Of a DNA stretch of 64,000 nt, positions 1-11,100 are shown piece by piece. The stretch is taken from NCBI GenBank assembly GCA_009823395.1, contig CM020514.1, positions 2,547,966 to 2,611,965 on the forward strand, read 5' to 3'. The notes under the pieces are model-generated. The model saw only the letters and a list, made by a program, of their open reading frames with translations, ran no database searches and was not told the origin of the DNA. The position numbers and the translations under genes are program-made. The stretch's first letter is position 1. Each line of letters starts with the position of its first letter. The DNA comes from Thamnaconus septentrionalis. Lineage: Eukaryota; Chordata; Actinopteri; Tetraodontiformes; Monacanthidae.

Positions 1-431
1 CATTTTATCACAAATGACCAGTACTTGCTCAGATTTATGTGCATGTTAAAGTGACAGACCAATATTTTGCCACAAGCAATGCAAAGACTGAGTTCAATTA
101 GTTCTGCTGACTCCATCCAGTTATTGTGTCACACACCACAGAAGCATAAGTACGAAGATGCTCCACTATACCCCAACCTTTTCGTTGTCATCCAGGTGTG
201 ACAGAAGAATCCAAGCCTCAATTCAACCAGCGAGGAAGTTTTTCCATGCAAAACCTCTTGACTTTTCATGGGCCTGTCAGACACCTTTGTTTGCCTCTAT
301 GAGAGAATGAAATAGCATAAAGGTACCGATTTCATGGAATCCAGCCTTGGCTACTATTCAGTTGTTCGTAGCAGAGAAAATAAAGACATTAAAGAGAAAT
401 TGTTTTCTTGATGACGTCTTAAAAAAAAAAA
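1..431. other. No gene recognised
   Basis: This AT-rich stretch has no long open frame and no exon I recognise. An AATAAA lies near 379, so it could be the 3' UTR of a gene outside the window, but nothing else supports that. Confidence 0.3.
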
Positions 432-921
432 TGTGTAATGCATTATGAGTGCCTTTGTAAGGCATAATAGAGCATGTCTTAAATGTTCATAATCATGTAT
501 GACATGTCAGTGAGTTAATGATCATAAGTGGTGGATATAATGTGTTAGAAGCTCATCATTCGGAATGTTTTACGCCTCTGCGGCAAAGTGACACTAGTAA
601 CAGTGTAAGCACTTCTGGAGTAATGTCTTTATAAAGCATTATGAAACATGTTACTTACAGTTTAAGCTGAAAAAGTCATCTTAAACATTGCTTCAATAAA
701 TGGTAGTTATAATATGGTACGCCATCCAGAACTTCAGTGTTACTTTGCCGTGAAGGTATAAAACATTATGAATGAATGATAAGCATTATATCCACCACTT
801 ATAATAATTTATAAACATTGTCATAAGTTGTCATACATGATTATGAACATTTATGACATTTTTATTATGCCTTATGGAGGCATTATAATGCCTTATAAGG
901 GCACTCGTAATGCATTATACA
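432..921. mobile_element. Foldback MITE with arms of about 170-185 bp
   Basis: The left arm (about 432-595) and the reverse complement of the right arm (about 735-921) match over most of their length. Shared blocks include TAATGCATTA at the ends, AAATGTTCATAATCATGTAT, CATAAGTGGTGGATATAATG and CGGCAAAGT. No coding capacity is seen, so this is a non-autonomous inverted-repeat DNA transposon. I could not identify a target-site duplication and do not assign a superfamily. Confidence 0.75.
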
Positions 922-1169
922 AGAAACACACTTGACTATGAATAACTACAAAATAAAAGCTGACAAATTTTTCTGGCAACACTTTCTACGAAGGTCTATT
1001 GTATATAGCACTCAACTCACGAGCGGGGTGGATAAGTGTACTCATACAGCTGCTCTAAATACTAATACATTAGCCGTCAACGCAGATCTAGACTTGCTCT
1101 CGGCAACATGCGTGATGTTCCTTTGGGACGGTGTTTTCACATCATTAGATTAGATTAATCTGGGAATAT

Positions 1170-1320
1170 CAGCCTGGGGCCTTGCAAGCTTGCAGGTTCT
1201 CCCTATGCCTGCGTGGTTCTCTCTCTCCCCCCGGGTTCCCCGGCTTCCTCCCACACTCCGACAACATGCACGTGAGGTGAATCGGGAGCAGAGTGAACCG
1301 CCTGAACTTCACCGGATCGA
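1170..1320 (+). repeat. Fragment of a common teleost dispersed repeat
   Basis: The run resembling 'gcatgcgtgggttctctccgggt...ccggcttcctcccacagtcc...acatgcacgtgaggt' is the body of a very common fish repeat, here mutated. Related pieces occur at 35490-35610 (tRNA-like head) and 13285-13430 (tail). Recognition is from general knowledge of fish sequences; the family name is uncertain. Confidence 0.6.
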
Positions 1321-2228
1321 TCTCGGATCTAAAAACACACAGGGAAGTACATCGCCTTACAAGTGAAACGGACGAGATGCTAACACGCCGAGCTGAAAAG
1401 GAACAAAACGACCTGAAACTCAAAAGCACAAATAAGTGATGAGTTTGTGTTTCGTTTGTTTGTTTCTTTCTTTCTTTCTTTTTCCCAACCACATCCTCAC
1501 ACCTGATCTTCATGGTCCTGTAGGACGCCCACCAAACACCCTGCGACACGAGTTAAGACGATCTTATCTTTGCCAGCTCACACAAGCAAATAAACCGGGG
1601 CGCCGGAGCCCACGGTTTGTTCAGCAGATGGTCCATGAAAAGAGTCTCTGCTTCTGCTGCATGTGCGCTCAACACTCATGGCTGCACGGCTGACTCGCTG
1701 CCAAAACTCTTGTGCAACATCTGATCTCCACCGTTTAACTCTTGAACAGAGTGGACTTTAAATCCCTCCCTCGCCTCCGTTGTGCGGTACCGCACTTGCG
1801 TGCAGAGACGGCGTGTCTGAATCATCCCCGTCATCAAAAATGAGAGGAATCCAAAGCAGAAAACCCAAACAGGAACAGTCTATTTCCCTTTAATGACAAA
1901 GCACAATGTTGTTGTTTTTTCTCCAGCTGCATACATATGCAACCTGTTTTCACTTTGATGGGGTTTTTCATGGCTACCAATTTACCTAAAGTGAACAAAC
2001 AAGTGCTGTGAGGTCACTGAATTCAGACAAAACAATGCATCAATGTTTCTTCTCTGTTACTACGGAAAGTCTACTCTTCCCCTGAACTCCAGACAACCAT
2101 TGCATCTCTCTGGTCTGTGAGCTGGGAATATATTTTTATTGTTGAAGTTAGGGTACCCTCTAGTGGAATCATCGTGTATTACATAATTGGTGAAGTTGAC
2201 TTAGTCTTTATGGTATTACGTATTGTCA

Positions 2229-2395
2229 GCGGTTCTCAACTGGTGGAGTCTCAGGACCCACATTTTTTTTTCCTTATCGTGAAGTCACGACCAATTTTTT
2301 TTTTTTTTTTTTCCGACAGCACTCAAATGTATTACACACAAATTAAAAAGCTATCCCACTTTCTATATATAATACATACGTTAAAAAAAAAAGTC
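2229..2395 (+). mobile_element. hAT-like repeat fragment
   Basis: Begins CAGCGGTTCTCAACTGGTGG and continues with a degenerate 'gggacccac' block, the usual start of a widespread vertebrate hAT-derived repeat. The right end is not identified. A similar degenerate piece occurs near 16352-16440. Confidence 0.45.
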
Positions 2396-2462
2396 ATGCT
2401 GCCAATTCTTTAACAGTTACTTATGCACCTTATGGTTAGCTAAGCTAATGTTGACCAAAAAC

Positions 2463-2561
2463 AGAAGAAGAAGAAGAAGAAGACGAAGAAGAAGACGAAG
2501 ACGAAGAAGAAGAAGAAGAAGAAGAAGAAGAAGAAGAAGAAGAAGAAGAAGAAGAAGAAGA
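2463..2561 (+). repeat. (GAA)n microsatellite
   Basis: About 100 bp of GAA/GAC triplets, a purine-only strand. Confidence 0.95.
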
Positions 2562-2852
2562 GCCTGAAACTATGGTGTATCACTACGAAACAAACTCTGC
2601 ACCAACAAATAGCAATCAAAGTCCTCCGAGTCTGAACTCAATCATTTGTCACAGTTTATCAAAATCCACTCACTTGAACTGCGCTCTTCTAATAAGTCAA
2701 AATGAAGACTGCATTTCTTTCTGCGCCGCTTACCCACCTGGACCAGAAGGGTAAGAACAATGTCAGAATGTTAAGCACAATACTGCCCTCTATCGTTTTG
2801 ATCATCAAACTACACGACTGCGCGAGTTTAACACTTTGCCATTGGGTCATGG

Positions 2853-3774
2853 GCTGTGTCTCAATTCAGGGTCTGCGTCCTTCAAAGCCTGCATTTGAAG
2901 GCCAGTTACGTCATAGCACTGCGCGAAGGCTTGTCCCAATTCACTGAAATCCGAAGGATGCTCCAAATCCGCCTTTGAAATGTGTCCTCCTTCTATCGGA
3001 GGATGCACTGCTACTATCCTTCGCGTTCCTCCCGTATCCCGGAAAGTCATCTACTGGGAAAAACACAACATATAAATTTAAGTATTCAAATTTCATATAA
3101 AATATTAAGTTTTTACTGCAGGGTTTTTTTTTCTAATTTGACATCCAACACCATATATGTGAAACCAAAGCCCCAAAATTCAGTTAAAATATGTGACTGT
3201 TAATGCTAAGTAATGGTTAGTTTGATGCTATAAAAACGTCACTTCTGGGGTTGGCCAGCAGTAGGGAACGGCGGTGACGCAACCAGGAAATACACCGAAG
3301 GCCAGACCGTCCCATTTGGTTATCAGGGAGGCGGGTTTGGGTTTGTCATCCGTCGGCCGGAAGTGACGTTTTTATAGCATCAAGCTAACCATTGGTTCGC
3401 CATCTAACGATGTCGTTCGATATTCAAATAAATAAAAACATTATGTTAAAACTGAATATTTTATGTGAAATTTCAATACGGTACTTAAATTTATATGAAG
3501 TGTCTTTGCCAGTACATGCTGCTAATTTCAGCTGACTTCCCAAGATCTCACGATGCTTTGCAGCAGCACGCAAAGCATCATGGGATACATAAGTACGCGA
3601 AGGATAGTAGCCGTGCATCCTTGGAATCGGCTAAAACGAGGGCGCATTCCGAGTACGCATTTGCAGCGTCCTAAGCACCCTTGGGAATTGGAACAAGCCT
3701 TCGTGCAGTGCTATGACGCAACTTCCTTTCAAAATGCGTACTTCAAGGACGCAGACCCTGAATTGAGACACAGC
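2853..3774. mobile_element. Non-autonomous DNA transposon, about 920 bp
   Basis: The left end GCTGTGTCTCAATTCAGGG, followed by 'TCTGCGTCCTT', is repeated as its reverse complement at 3740-3774. Similarity continues inward through 'CGTCATAGCACTGC' and 'GAAGGCTTGT.CCAATTC'. No transposase frame is present. A second, smaller foldback element (3212-3393) is inserted inside it. Confidence 0.8.
3212..3393. mobile_element. Nested foldback MITE, about 180 bp
   Basis: The 37-bp arms 3212-3248 and 3357-3393 are inverted copies containing GCTATAAAAACGTCACTTC, with only two differences. The element lies wholly inside the 2853-3774 transposon, so it inserted later or was carried as an internal module. 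Confidence 0.75.
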
Positions 3775-4326
3775 ATCGGTACTCAGGCTGAACTCTGACA
3801 GTTAGTCAACCTGCTGCCAATCGAATGCTAATGTGAGGCAAGACTGACTGAAGTTTAAAGGCTGTCCATATAACTTTTACATATGTAGGAGTAACGCTTT
3901 CTATATTCATTATATAAAGTCCGCTATTACACATTTACACCTATTTATATTGCATAATGATTTTAGGGCTAATTTTACGATCAACTCTGCCCTTTCTGAA
4001 GGGAGTTTGCAAGTTTCTCCATCGAGTCTCTGCGTGGCTCCTCTCCAGCTACTCAGGCTTCGTCCAAACCGGCAACTCCAAATCTTTCACAGGTGTGAGT
4101 GCCAGTGTGAAGAGACTGTATTTGTTGGCCCTGCACCGAACTGCTGCCTCGTCAAAGGTTTGTAATTGCACTTGTAACCCTGAGACGGCCGTGACAGACT
4201 CCCTGCGACCCAGAGTGCCTGAACCGACGACTGCTGATGACGAGGGCAGCGCCTTTGCGTCCACTTGGCCGCAATTCACAACCTCAACGTTAATAAGGTG
4301 GCAGGCCACTGTTCATGTTGGTGTCA

Positions 4327-4435
4327 TCCCTCCATCCATCTACTTTCTATTACCGCTGCTGCACTCAGGGTCAAAGGGGGCACTGGAGTCCATCCTGGCT
4401 GTCTAGGGTCACAGCCAGTTCAATTCAATGCAAAC
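4327..4435 (-). repeat. Teleost dispersed-repeat tail next to GATA array
   Basis: The run 'tccatccatctactttctattaccgct...cagggtca' is the reverse of the usual 'gataagcggtagaaaatggatggatgg' tail of a common fish repeat. It directly precedes the tetranucleotide array. Confidence 0.55.
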
Positions 4436-4448
4436 GGATAGATAGATG

Positions 4449-4479
<31 letters not shown>

Positions 4480-4480
4480 G

Positions 4481-4563
<83 letters not shown>

Positions 4564-4628
4564 AATAAGAATAAAAATAAGATTGAGAAAATCAGAGAGA
4601 GAGAGAGAGAGAGTGTGTGTGTGTGTGT
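4434..4628 (+). repeat. (GATA)n, (GA)n and (GT)n compound microsatellite
   Basis: About 115 bp of GATA repeats grade into GA and then GT dinucleotides, with one unique interruption near 4565-4590. Confidence 0.95.
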
Positions 4629-4924
4629 GGAGAGATAATGGAAGTTACTTGCTGCCTTTCCAGAACATACATGACATTTGGTTCAACGGGGAGACGTGGC
4701 TTACACGACTGCGGCTGACTTGACGCAGCTGGAATCCATCCCGCGGATCCTGAGCCGCTCTTCGTATTCCAGCTGAGCTCAGCCTCCGCTCAGCGCCAGA
4801 GTGCTGATTCATGCTCCTGACTCCCGCGCCTCCTCTCGTCCCCGTCGCTGTCGCCACCGTGTGGTCTTTTTTGATATCGTCACCTGTATCTCCTGGTTTT
4901 GTTCCGGAGCTAGTTCTGTTTTAA

Positions 4925-4930
4925 AGTTGT

Positions 4931-4963
<33 letters not shown>

Positions 4964-4973
4964 TTTTTTTTTA
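4925..4973 (+). repeat. (GTT)n plus poly(T)
   Basis: Perfect GTT triplets run into poly(T), followed by a short reversed tail of the common fish repeat (about 4975-5025). Confidence 0.9.
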
Positions 4974-5479
4974 ATCCATCCATCCCTTTTCGATACCCGC
5001 TTATTCCTGAGCTCAGCGTCACGGATTTAAGTTTAAAAACAAACAAACCAAAAAAAAACTAATAAATTATGAAAACAATACAGAGATAACGTGCGCACGA
5101 AATACTAATGCGCGCGCGCACACACACACACACACCGCCCCACATTTTCATGTCTGTGCCTGGGGCTGCGGTAAAAACTTTTTTTCTTCTGCTTTTCTGT
5201 TTCTTGCCACACGGTGGCAGCAATTTTAATGTTCCCCAACCATAAAATATGTAATACTGCTGCTGATTATTATTATTATTATTATTATTATGTATTGACG
5301 ATGTCACTTCTTTTTTCAATTTCAAACTTGATGCATACTGTCCTTTTGTTCGTTGTCACAACCATAATCTCTTTCTCTGGTTGGTACAAAAAAAAAAAAA
5401 GTTTGAATTTATTTATTTGCAAAAAAAAAAAATCAAAAAAAATCAGGTATCTCATTTTACATGGAATTTATTTTTCTGT

Positions 5480-6250
5480 CATTTTTCCCCCTAGCAAGTG
5501 TAGAATAAAAGTCACTCGCGCGGACTCGCGCGGACACGAGGCTGCGAGCTTGTTTTCGTCCGGTCCCTGTGTGACTCACGCTCGTCAAATTATCCTCCAG
5601 AGTCACGTGGTCGTGAGCATCCTTCGCACATCCTGCAGGCTGCTTGGCGCGTCTTCACTGGGTTACGTTATGGACCTGTCCTGGTCCTGGTCCTGGTCCT
5701 GGTCCTGGTCCCGGTCCTGGTCCTGGAACTGCTGCTGCTGCTACTGATACCCGCAGCTTCCTCTTCCTGGTTCCAGTGTTCTCCAAGTCTGGCGCAGCCT
5801 CCGACACCGCAGGTAAGGTAAAAGCGACGCACATTGTCGGAAGACCGGGACTTTGTCATTGGGTGTGCGCGCGCGGCGCGTCACTTCGGAGCTCCAGGGG
5901 GTCGCTCGCTTTGTTTTGCAGTTTGCTTTTGTTTTTGTTTTTGTTTTTGTTGGGTTTTCTCTCTCGCTGTTGCAATAAAAGAGGGTTGCGCGGCGGAGGA
6001 GCCGCGCGGATTGTCGTTGGCTTTGCACGAGATGCAACGGTGCAGCCCGTATTGTCTCGAGGGGAGCGTGCACGAATTGGGTTGTGCTGGCCGTGGGCGC
6101 AGGACTGCGCCGCGTGCAGTGGGGGCGTCTTCATTGTGTGCAGGAGGAGGAGGCGTACGCGCTGGAGCGTTCTGCATGTGTGAACGAATCTATCAAAACT
6201 GATCGGGAGCCAATCTTTGAACATGAATTCAATAATAGTTTGATTTTTTT
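5480..6250. promoter_or_regulatory. CpG-rich segment, candidate slc4a3 5' promoter and noncoding exon
   Basis: CpG dinucleotides are dense here (blocks around 5515-5535, 5868-5885, 5985-6075) compared with AT-rich flanks. A consensus donor CAG|GTAAGG lies at 5812/5813, and the end of a noncoding first exon would look like this. No frame in it resembles a known protein. Assignment to slc4a3 is inference from position (about 9 kb upstream of the first coding exon, same strand) and from the usual noncoding first exon in vertebrate SLC4 genes. Confidence 0.4.
5671..5729 (+). repeat. Hexanucleotide repeat (CCTGGT)n
   Basis: About nine slightly varied CCTGGT units lie inside the CpG-rich segment, followed by CTG triplets. 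Open frames through it (Pro-Gly or Trp-Ser repeats) are artefacts of the repeat. Confidence 0.9.
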
Positions 6251-6329
6251 TTTTTTTTTTTTTTTAAATCAGAACCATGAGTCATTTGTAGGGCCATTCC
6301 AGTTCACGCGGCAGCTGGAGGTGGATAAG

Positions 6330-6330
6330 G

Positions 6331-6366
<36 letters not shown>
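6330..6366 (+). repeat. (ATC)n microsatellite
   Basis: Twelve perfect ATC triplets. Confidence 0.95.
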
Positions 6367-6643
6367 GTAGTGACTCAGCAGATTCACCGAGCAGAGCGGT
6401 TTTTTTTTTTCTTTCCCCCCAAACACTGTGGCTTTAAAGCAGCTGGCTGGCTGCTAAACCCGGCTGCGCTCAGCTTCACTGTTTTGTCAAATAAGGAATC
6501 TCAGAATTGAGTGCGTGTATCGATTTACCGCGGCGCTGCCTAACCACGCACCTCCGGCTCTGTGCAGGGAGGAGATGAAACAGCAGAGTGGGATGTAACA
6601 AGCAAAGCGTTCACTCGCAGTAGGTCCCACTGTTTGCCAGCAT

Positions 6644-6663
6644 ATGGCGGACAGACAGTCTAA
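6644..6663 (+). other. Possible upstream exon end with ATG and strong donor
   Basis: An ATG in good context at 6644 is followed by five more codons and a consensus AA|GTAAGT donor at 6663/6664. It could end another 5' exon of slc4a3. Spliced to an acceptor at 14720 it would not be in frame with the AE3 start, so it would act as a uORF. No homology supports it. Confidence 0.2.
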
Positions 6664-7494
6664 GTAAGTGAGCCCGGTTGATGGAACTGGGGGGCAAATG
6701 TTGTTTTCGTTGTTGTTGTCGTTGTTGTTGTTGTTTTTGCATTTATTTTCGGATCAAAATTGAGGACAATAAGCGTCCACGTTTTTGACAACCATATGAA
6801 AATACGTACCTCACATTTTATTTCGACCGTACGGTGTTAACATGATGGGCCAACAATGTTGAAATCACCAACAAGCAGCATGAAATATTTCAATTTTGAC
6901 TGAAGTTATTATTTTTATTTTTTCTCCTCAACTGTGTGAGAAATTACAGAATAGCATTCTTAAATCCTACAGACCACTTGCTGTTGTAGTGGTTGTGGCT
7001 TCTTGCCTTTAGTGTTATGTAAACTCGGATTGCTAATATGTACATTACTTTAGGAATGTCTAATATAAGATCCATATTTCATATATTTGTGTTTCCCCAT
7101 AGACAGTGGCAGAGCAGCGTGTTTTTATCATGCAGACCGCTAACTTTTAACTTCCTGCCACATCTTTCGCATCGCTGCACCTTCACCATGATGACAGGAG
7201 AAAGCAGGGTGGCTGAAAGGCAGTTTTTTAGGCGTGGGGTCAACAGGTATCAGTGCCCTTTGTGACATCACAGAAGGGGCTGATTTGAAGGAGCACAATA
7301 AGGAAAGGAAGAACAGATCAAGGCAGAAAGTCACTCCCAGATTCCAGTTTTCAAATTAAGGAGTCAATCGTGGTTTATATCACTTGGAGCGAAGTGTTCA
7401 CAGTTTTTTGTCTAAAGATCCTAGTTTGATTGAAACATTACTCATGCGCTAACTTGGAGTCAAACAGCAACATATAACTTGAATAAGTGAATAA

Positions 7495-8166
7495 GTGAAA
7501 CTATCACGTTATTTCGTGAAACTATCACGTTATTTCGTGAAACTGTCACGTTATAACGTGAAACTTATCACGTGAAAACATGAAACTATCACGTTATTTC
7601 GTGAAACTATCACGTTATAACGTGAAACTTATCATGTGAAAACATGAAACTATCACGTTATTTCGTGAAACTATCACGTTATTTTGTGAAACTATCACGT
7701 TATTTCGTGAAACTGTCACGTTATAACGTGAAACTTATCACGTGAAAACATGAAACTATCACGTTATAACGTGAAACTTCTCACGTGAAAACATGAAACT
7801 ATCACGTTATTTCGTGAAACTATCACGTTATAACGTGAAACTTCTCACGTGAAAACATGAAACAATCACGTTATTTCGTGAAACTATCACGTTATAACGT
7901 GAAACTTATCACGTGAAAACATGAAACTATCACGTTATTTCATGAAACTGTCACGTTATAACGTGAAACTTCTCACGTGAAAACATGAAACTATCACGTT
8001 ATTTCGTGAAACTATCACATTATAACGTGAAACTTCTCACGTGAAAAGATGAAACTATCACTTTATTTCGTGAAACTATCACGTTATAAACGTGGAAATT
8101 ATCACTTCAAAACGTGAAACTGAGTCGTTTTTTCCCCCTAGGATGGCAGCAATGCACATCCGTACT
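7495..8166 (+). repeat. Palindromic minisatellite with transposon-like end
   Basis: About 630 bp of units built from 'gtgaaactatcacgttatttc', the palindrome CACGTTATAACGTG and 'cttatcacgtgaaaacat'. Seven perfect palindromes occur between 7547 and 7965, mostly about 64 bp apart. The right side ends in CTAGGATGGCAGCAATGCAC (8138-8157). The same end bounds the element at 42790-43450, so this array is an expanded, one-ended copy of the same mobile family. Confidence 0.85.
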
Positions 8167-8169
8167 TTG

Positions 8170-11100
8170 GTACTCACATTGTCTGTTTGTGTTAAGTCTC
8201 CCAGTTTGGTTTTTGTTATTAGTTACCCTTGTGGGACACCATTAGTTTCATTTCGTTCATAGTTTAAATAAAACCCATTTTTGTCTCTTGCAACTTTCAT
8301 TTGCAAAGTTGTAGTATTCACTTTGCTCAGCTTGTCTGAAGGACTTTTCAAGGTTAACATATCCCAGTGCTGGTCTGATCTGATAAAATGTCAGCAATGT
8401 CGGTTTGGACATAAGACCATCATTTATTGTTTATCACTAATTGTGAAGCAGTAAGACATAATAAAATCAATGTTCCGTGGTTACTTTGTTGAATAAAATG
8501 GAAACACTAAATACAACACATCATATTTGGCTTATTGTAATTATGAGGAATTTAATTTGTTTGTCTGAGGAATTATATTTCACCGGATAACAACAAACTT
8601 GTAATGAACTGTACTCAATCATATTCAATTTTTTCCACAATATAAAGTATCATCCCTTTGTAGCCTGTGTATCTAGATGTGTTCTGTATAAGCACATCCA
8701 CCAGACCTACTGTGAAACTCCAGAGTACATATATACATTTTTTTTCCCCCCACTGCATATTTGCAATTCTATATTTCAATAAAAGAAAATATAGAATTTC
8801 TTGAATTCCCAAAGAAATGGAATTGGAACTGCACTGGCTCAGTATTATTCTGCAGTACCGTGTGCTATTAAAGTAATAGCACTTTAGTCGACGTATAAAA
8901 ATGCTATTTAAAAGTAAACAGTGAGTGTCAGACGTCCTCTCGGGCGGTAGAATCCTTTCAGGCCTTTTTATGCGCAGCCTGGCACCTGTGGGTTCGTTTG
9001 TGAAAGTGCTGCAGTGAAGCACTGTGCCGTCAGCCACAACCTCGCTGTGGTTATCTTAATTACATTGTTGTGCAACAAACGCCGCCGCCGCCGCCGCCAA
9101 AGCATGACCACACAGACGTCCGTGCGTCTGTGCCCATCAAGCAATCCGATTCAACTGGAGCGTGGTAGTATTTCGACTACTGTAATAAAACACTGTAACA
9201 AAAAACAAACAGAAAAAAAACAAAACAGAGGTGCAAGAAGAGATTTTAAAAAAATTCACCCATACTAATGCCTGTATTTCAATCGGCTATTTATGATACT
9301 GGTTTTGTGCAAGTGGGACAGTGCTGTTCTTTGACTCTTTGTTATGCAGTCACCGTGCTGTCACTTGTGTTATTCTGCCCATCCCACGCTTGCTATTTTA
9401 TCAAAGGCCACCAGCTGTGCACGAGCTTGCATATTGTCTCTGTCGTCGAACTGAGCTTTCTTGTGTGAAATCACCATAACGCTGACATCTGTCAGCACTT
9501 TTGAAGCAATCGAAGTAGTCATTGGGAGCTCACTAATTACAGCTGGTATTAACAATAAAAAAAAACGTTACCACTATAATGCACAGGGCTGTCAGTGAAG
9601 GGCATCTATGGGGAGTTTGTATGGGATTCATAGGCCAGTTTAATGCACCTCAACAATCTTTAGGCGGAAGAAAGCAATTGTTAAAGTCTGGACTTAAATC
9701 CAGGATCCTGAACTGCAAGTCAAGTCATACCTAGAGCATTATTTATACTGAGATATATTGGGACTGTAAAGGTAAGATGAAATGAAGTATGTTTTATTTT
9801 GACATTAATATAAAAGGGAGCAAAAATCAACTTTTATTTGTAAAAAATATAAAAATCTGCTCCGCTTTATTTTAATAGTGCTGCTACGACAGGCCCTGGA
9901 CGTGTGCAAACATGTTATGACGCTAGCTTGCTAGGTTTTGTCAGATTCTTATCAAAAGCTTTTTTCCAACATATGCACATTAAACTCAGTATCAAAACAT
10001 GCCACAAATCACGTTTGCTTCCTCTACATTAAAATAAACATAATAAAGAGATGCTGCCAATTTCTCTGGCCTCAATACTTCTGCTTTAAAGTATGATACA
10101 TAAAGAGACTGGACTGGCTTATTAGCGGTTTCAATGTTCACAGTAAATTAATAACAAAAAAAATAATCATGAACTAAGATCCACATGAAAGTGGCGTGAA
10201 ACGAGTGTTTTTTTGCTAGCATTTCTAATTTACAATTTATGATTAAAACATTCGCTTAACAGTTGGAATAACCTTTAGAAAAACGCTTTTACCCAAAGTA
10301 TTTTACACAGCTACGAGTCATCCAATAACATTAGATCGTAGGCACCAAACACTCAGTTCAATGCAGACCCATGAAAAAAATGAAAGTAAACTCTTAGCAG
10401 CATCTTAGTAAACATCTTAAAAACCAGACAGTAGTCTTTTGCATTCAAATGCACACACGTTGAATCCAATGTCCATTTACCAGACACTCACCTGCTAAAG
10501 ACGAGGGGAAGAAAACGAGCCAGGACAACCGCATACGTTTTCTCGCCTTGCTTTCGTGATTCTGTGGGGCGACGGAGGAAGCTGCGCGTCGAAAAGTAAA
10601 CCCGAGAATCTGTCCTCTGCTCTCAGAGCGTGACGCACAACTCCACTGAACTAAATGGACAACTGTACGCTCTGCGCGATGCCAATTGCAAATGTCAGTA
10701 ATGCACACACGGCGCATTAAAAATACAATATGTAAAGCCCAACCGGATGAACCTAACCCCTATAACGAAGTGTGTGCGTCGCACTTTAAAACATATATTA
10801 GTGTTTGCAATGCAATCACACTAGCTGAGGATTCAAAGTGCAAAACTGTCTTTTCTGAACAGGACTTCAATCCTACATTACACTGAATGTTACATTATAT
10901 GTGTAAAACCCTGACACCCCGTTCAGTACCCATGATGCTTTGGGCTTTAGCACAGTGCCATGCTGAAGGACATGACATTGTCGATTTTTTTTTTTTCCCC
11001 CATTTGTTTGTTTCATTCAGCAATTGAGATGTTACTGTTCCTAACACTAACAGTGGTACATATTTATAGAAATGATAATAAAAGAATGAATTAAATAGCA

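Noticed and set aside
5644..6437. Several overlapping frames of 100-180 residues on both strands
   Set aside because: They follow from the GC-rich, stop-poor CpG block and its hexamer repeat. None resembles a known protein and they contradict each other.
7495..8130. Possible CRISPR-like array of repeats and spacers
   Set aside because: The units are contiguous and related throughout, with no unique spacers, and this is vertebrate DNA. It is a minisatellite.
8615..9037. 140-residue - strand frame
   Set aside because: AT-rich, no domain or homology recognised, and no supporting splice or poly(A) context.
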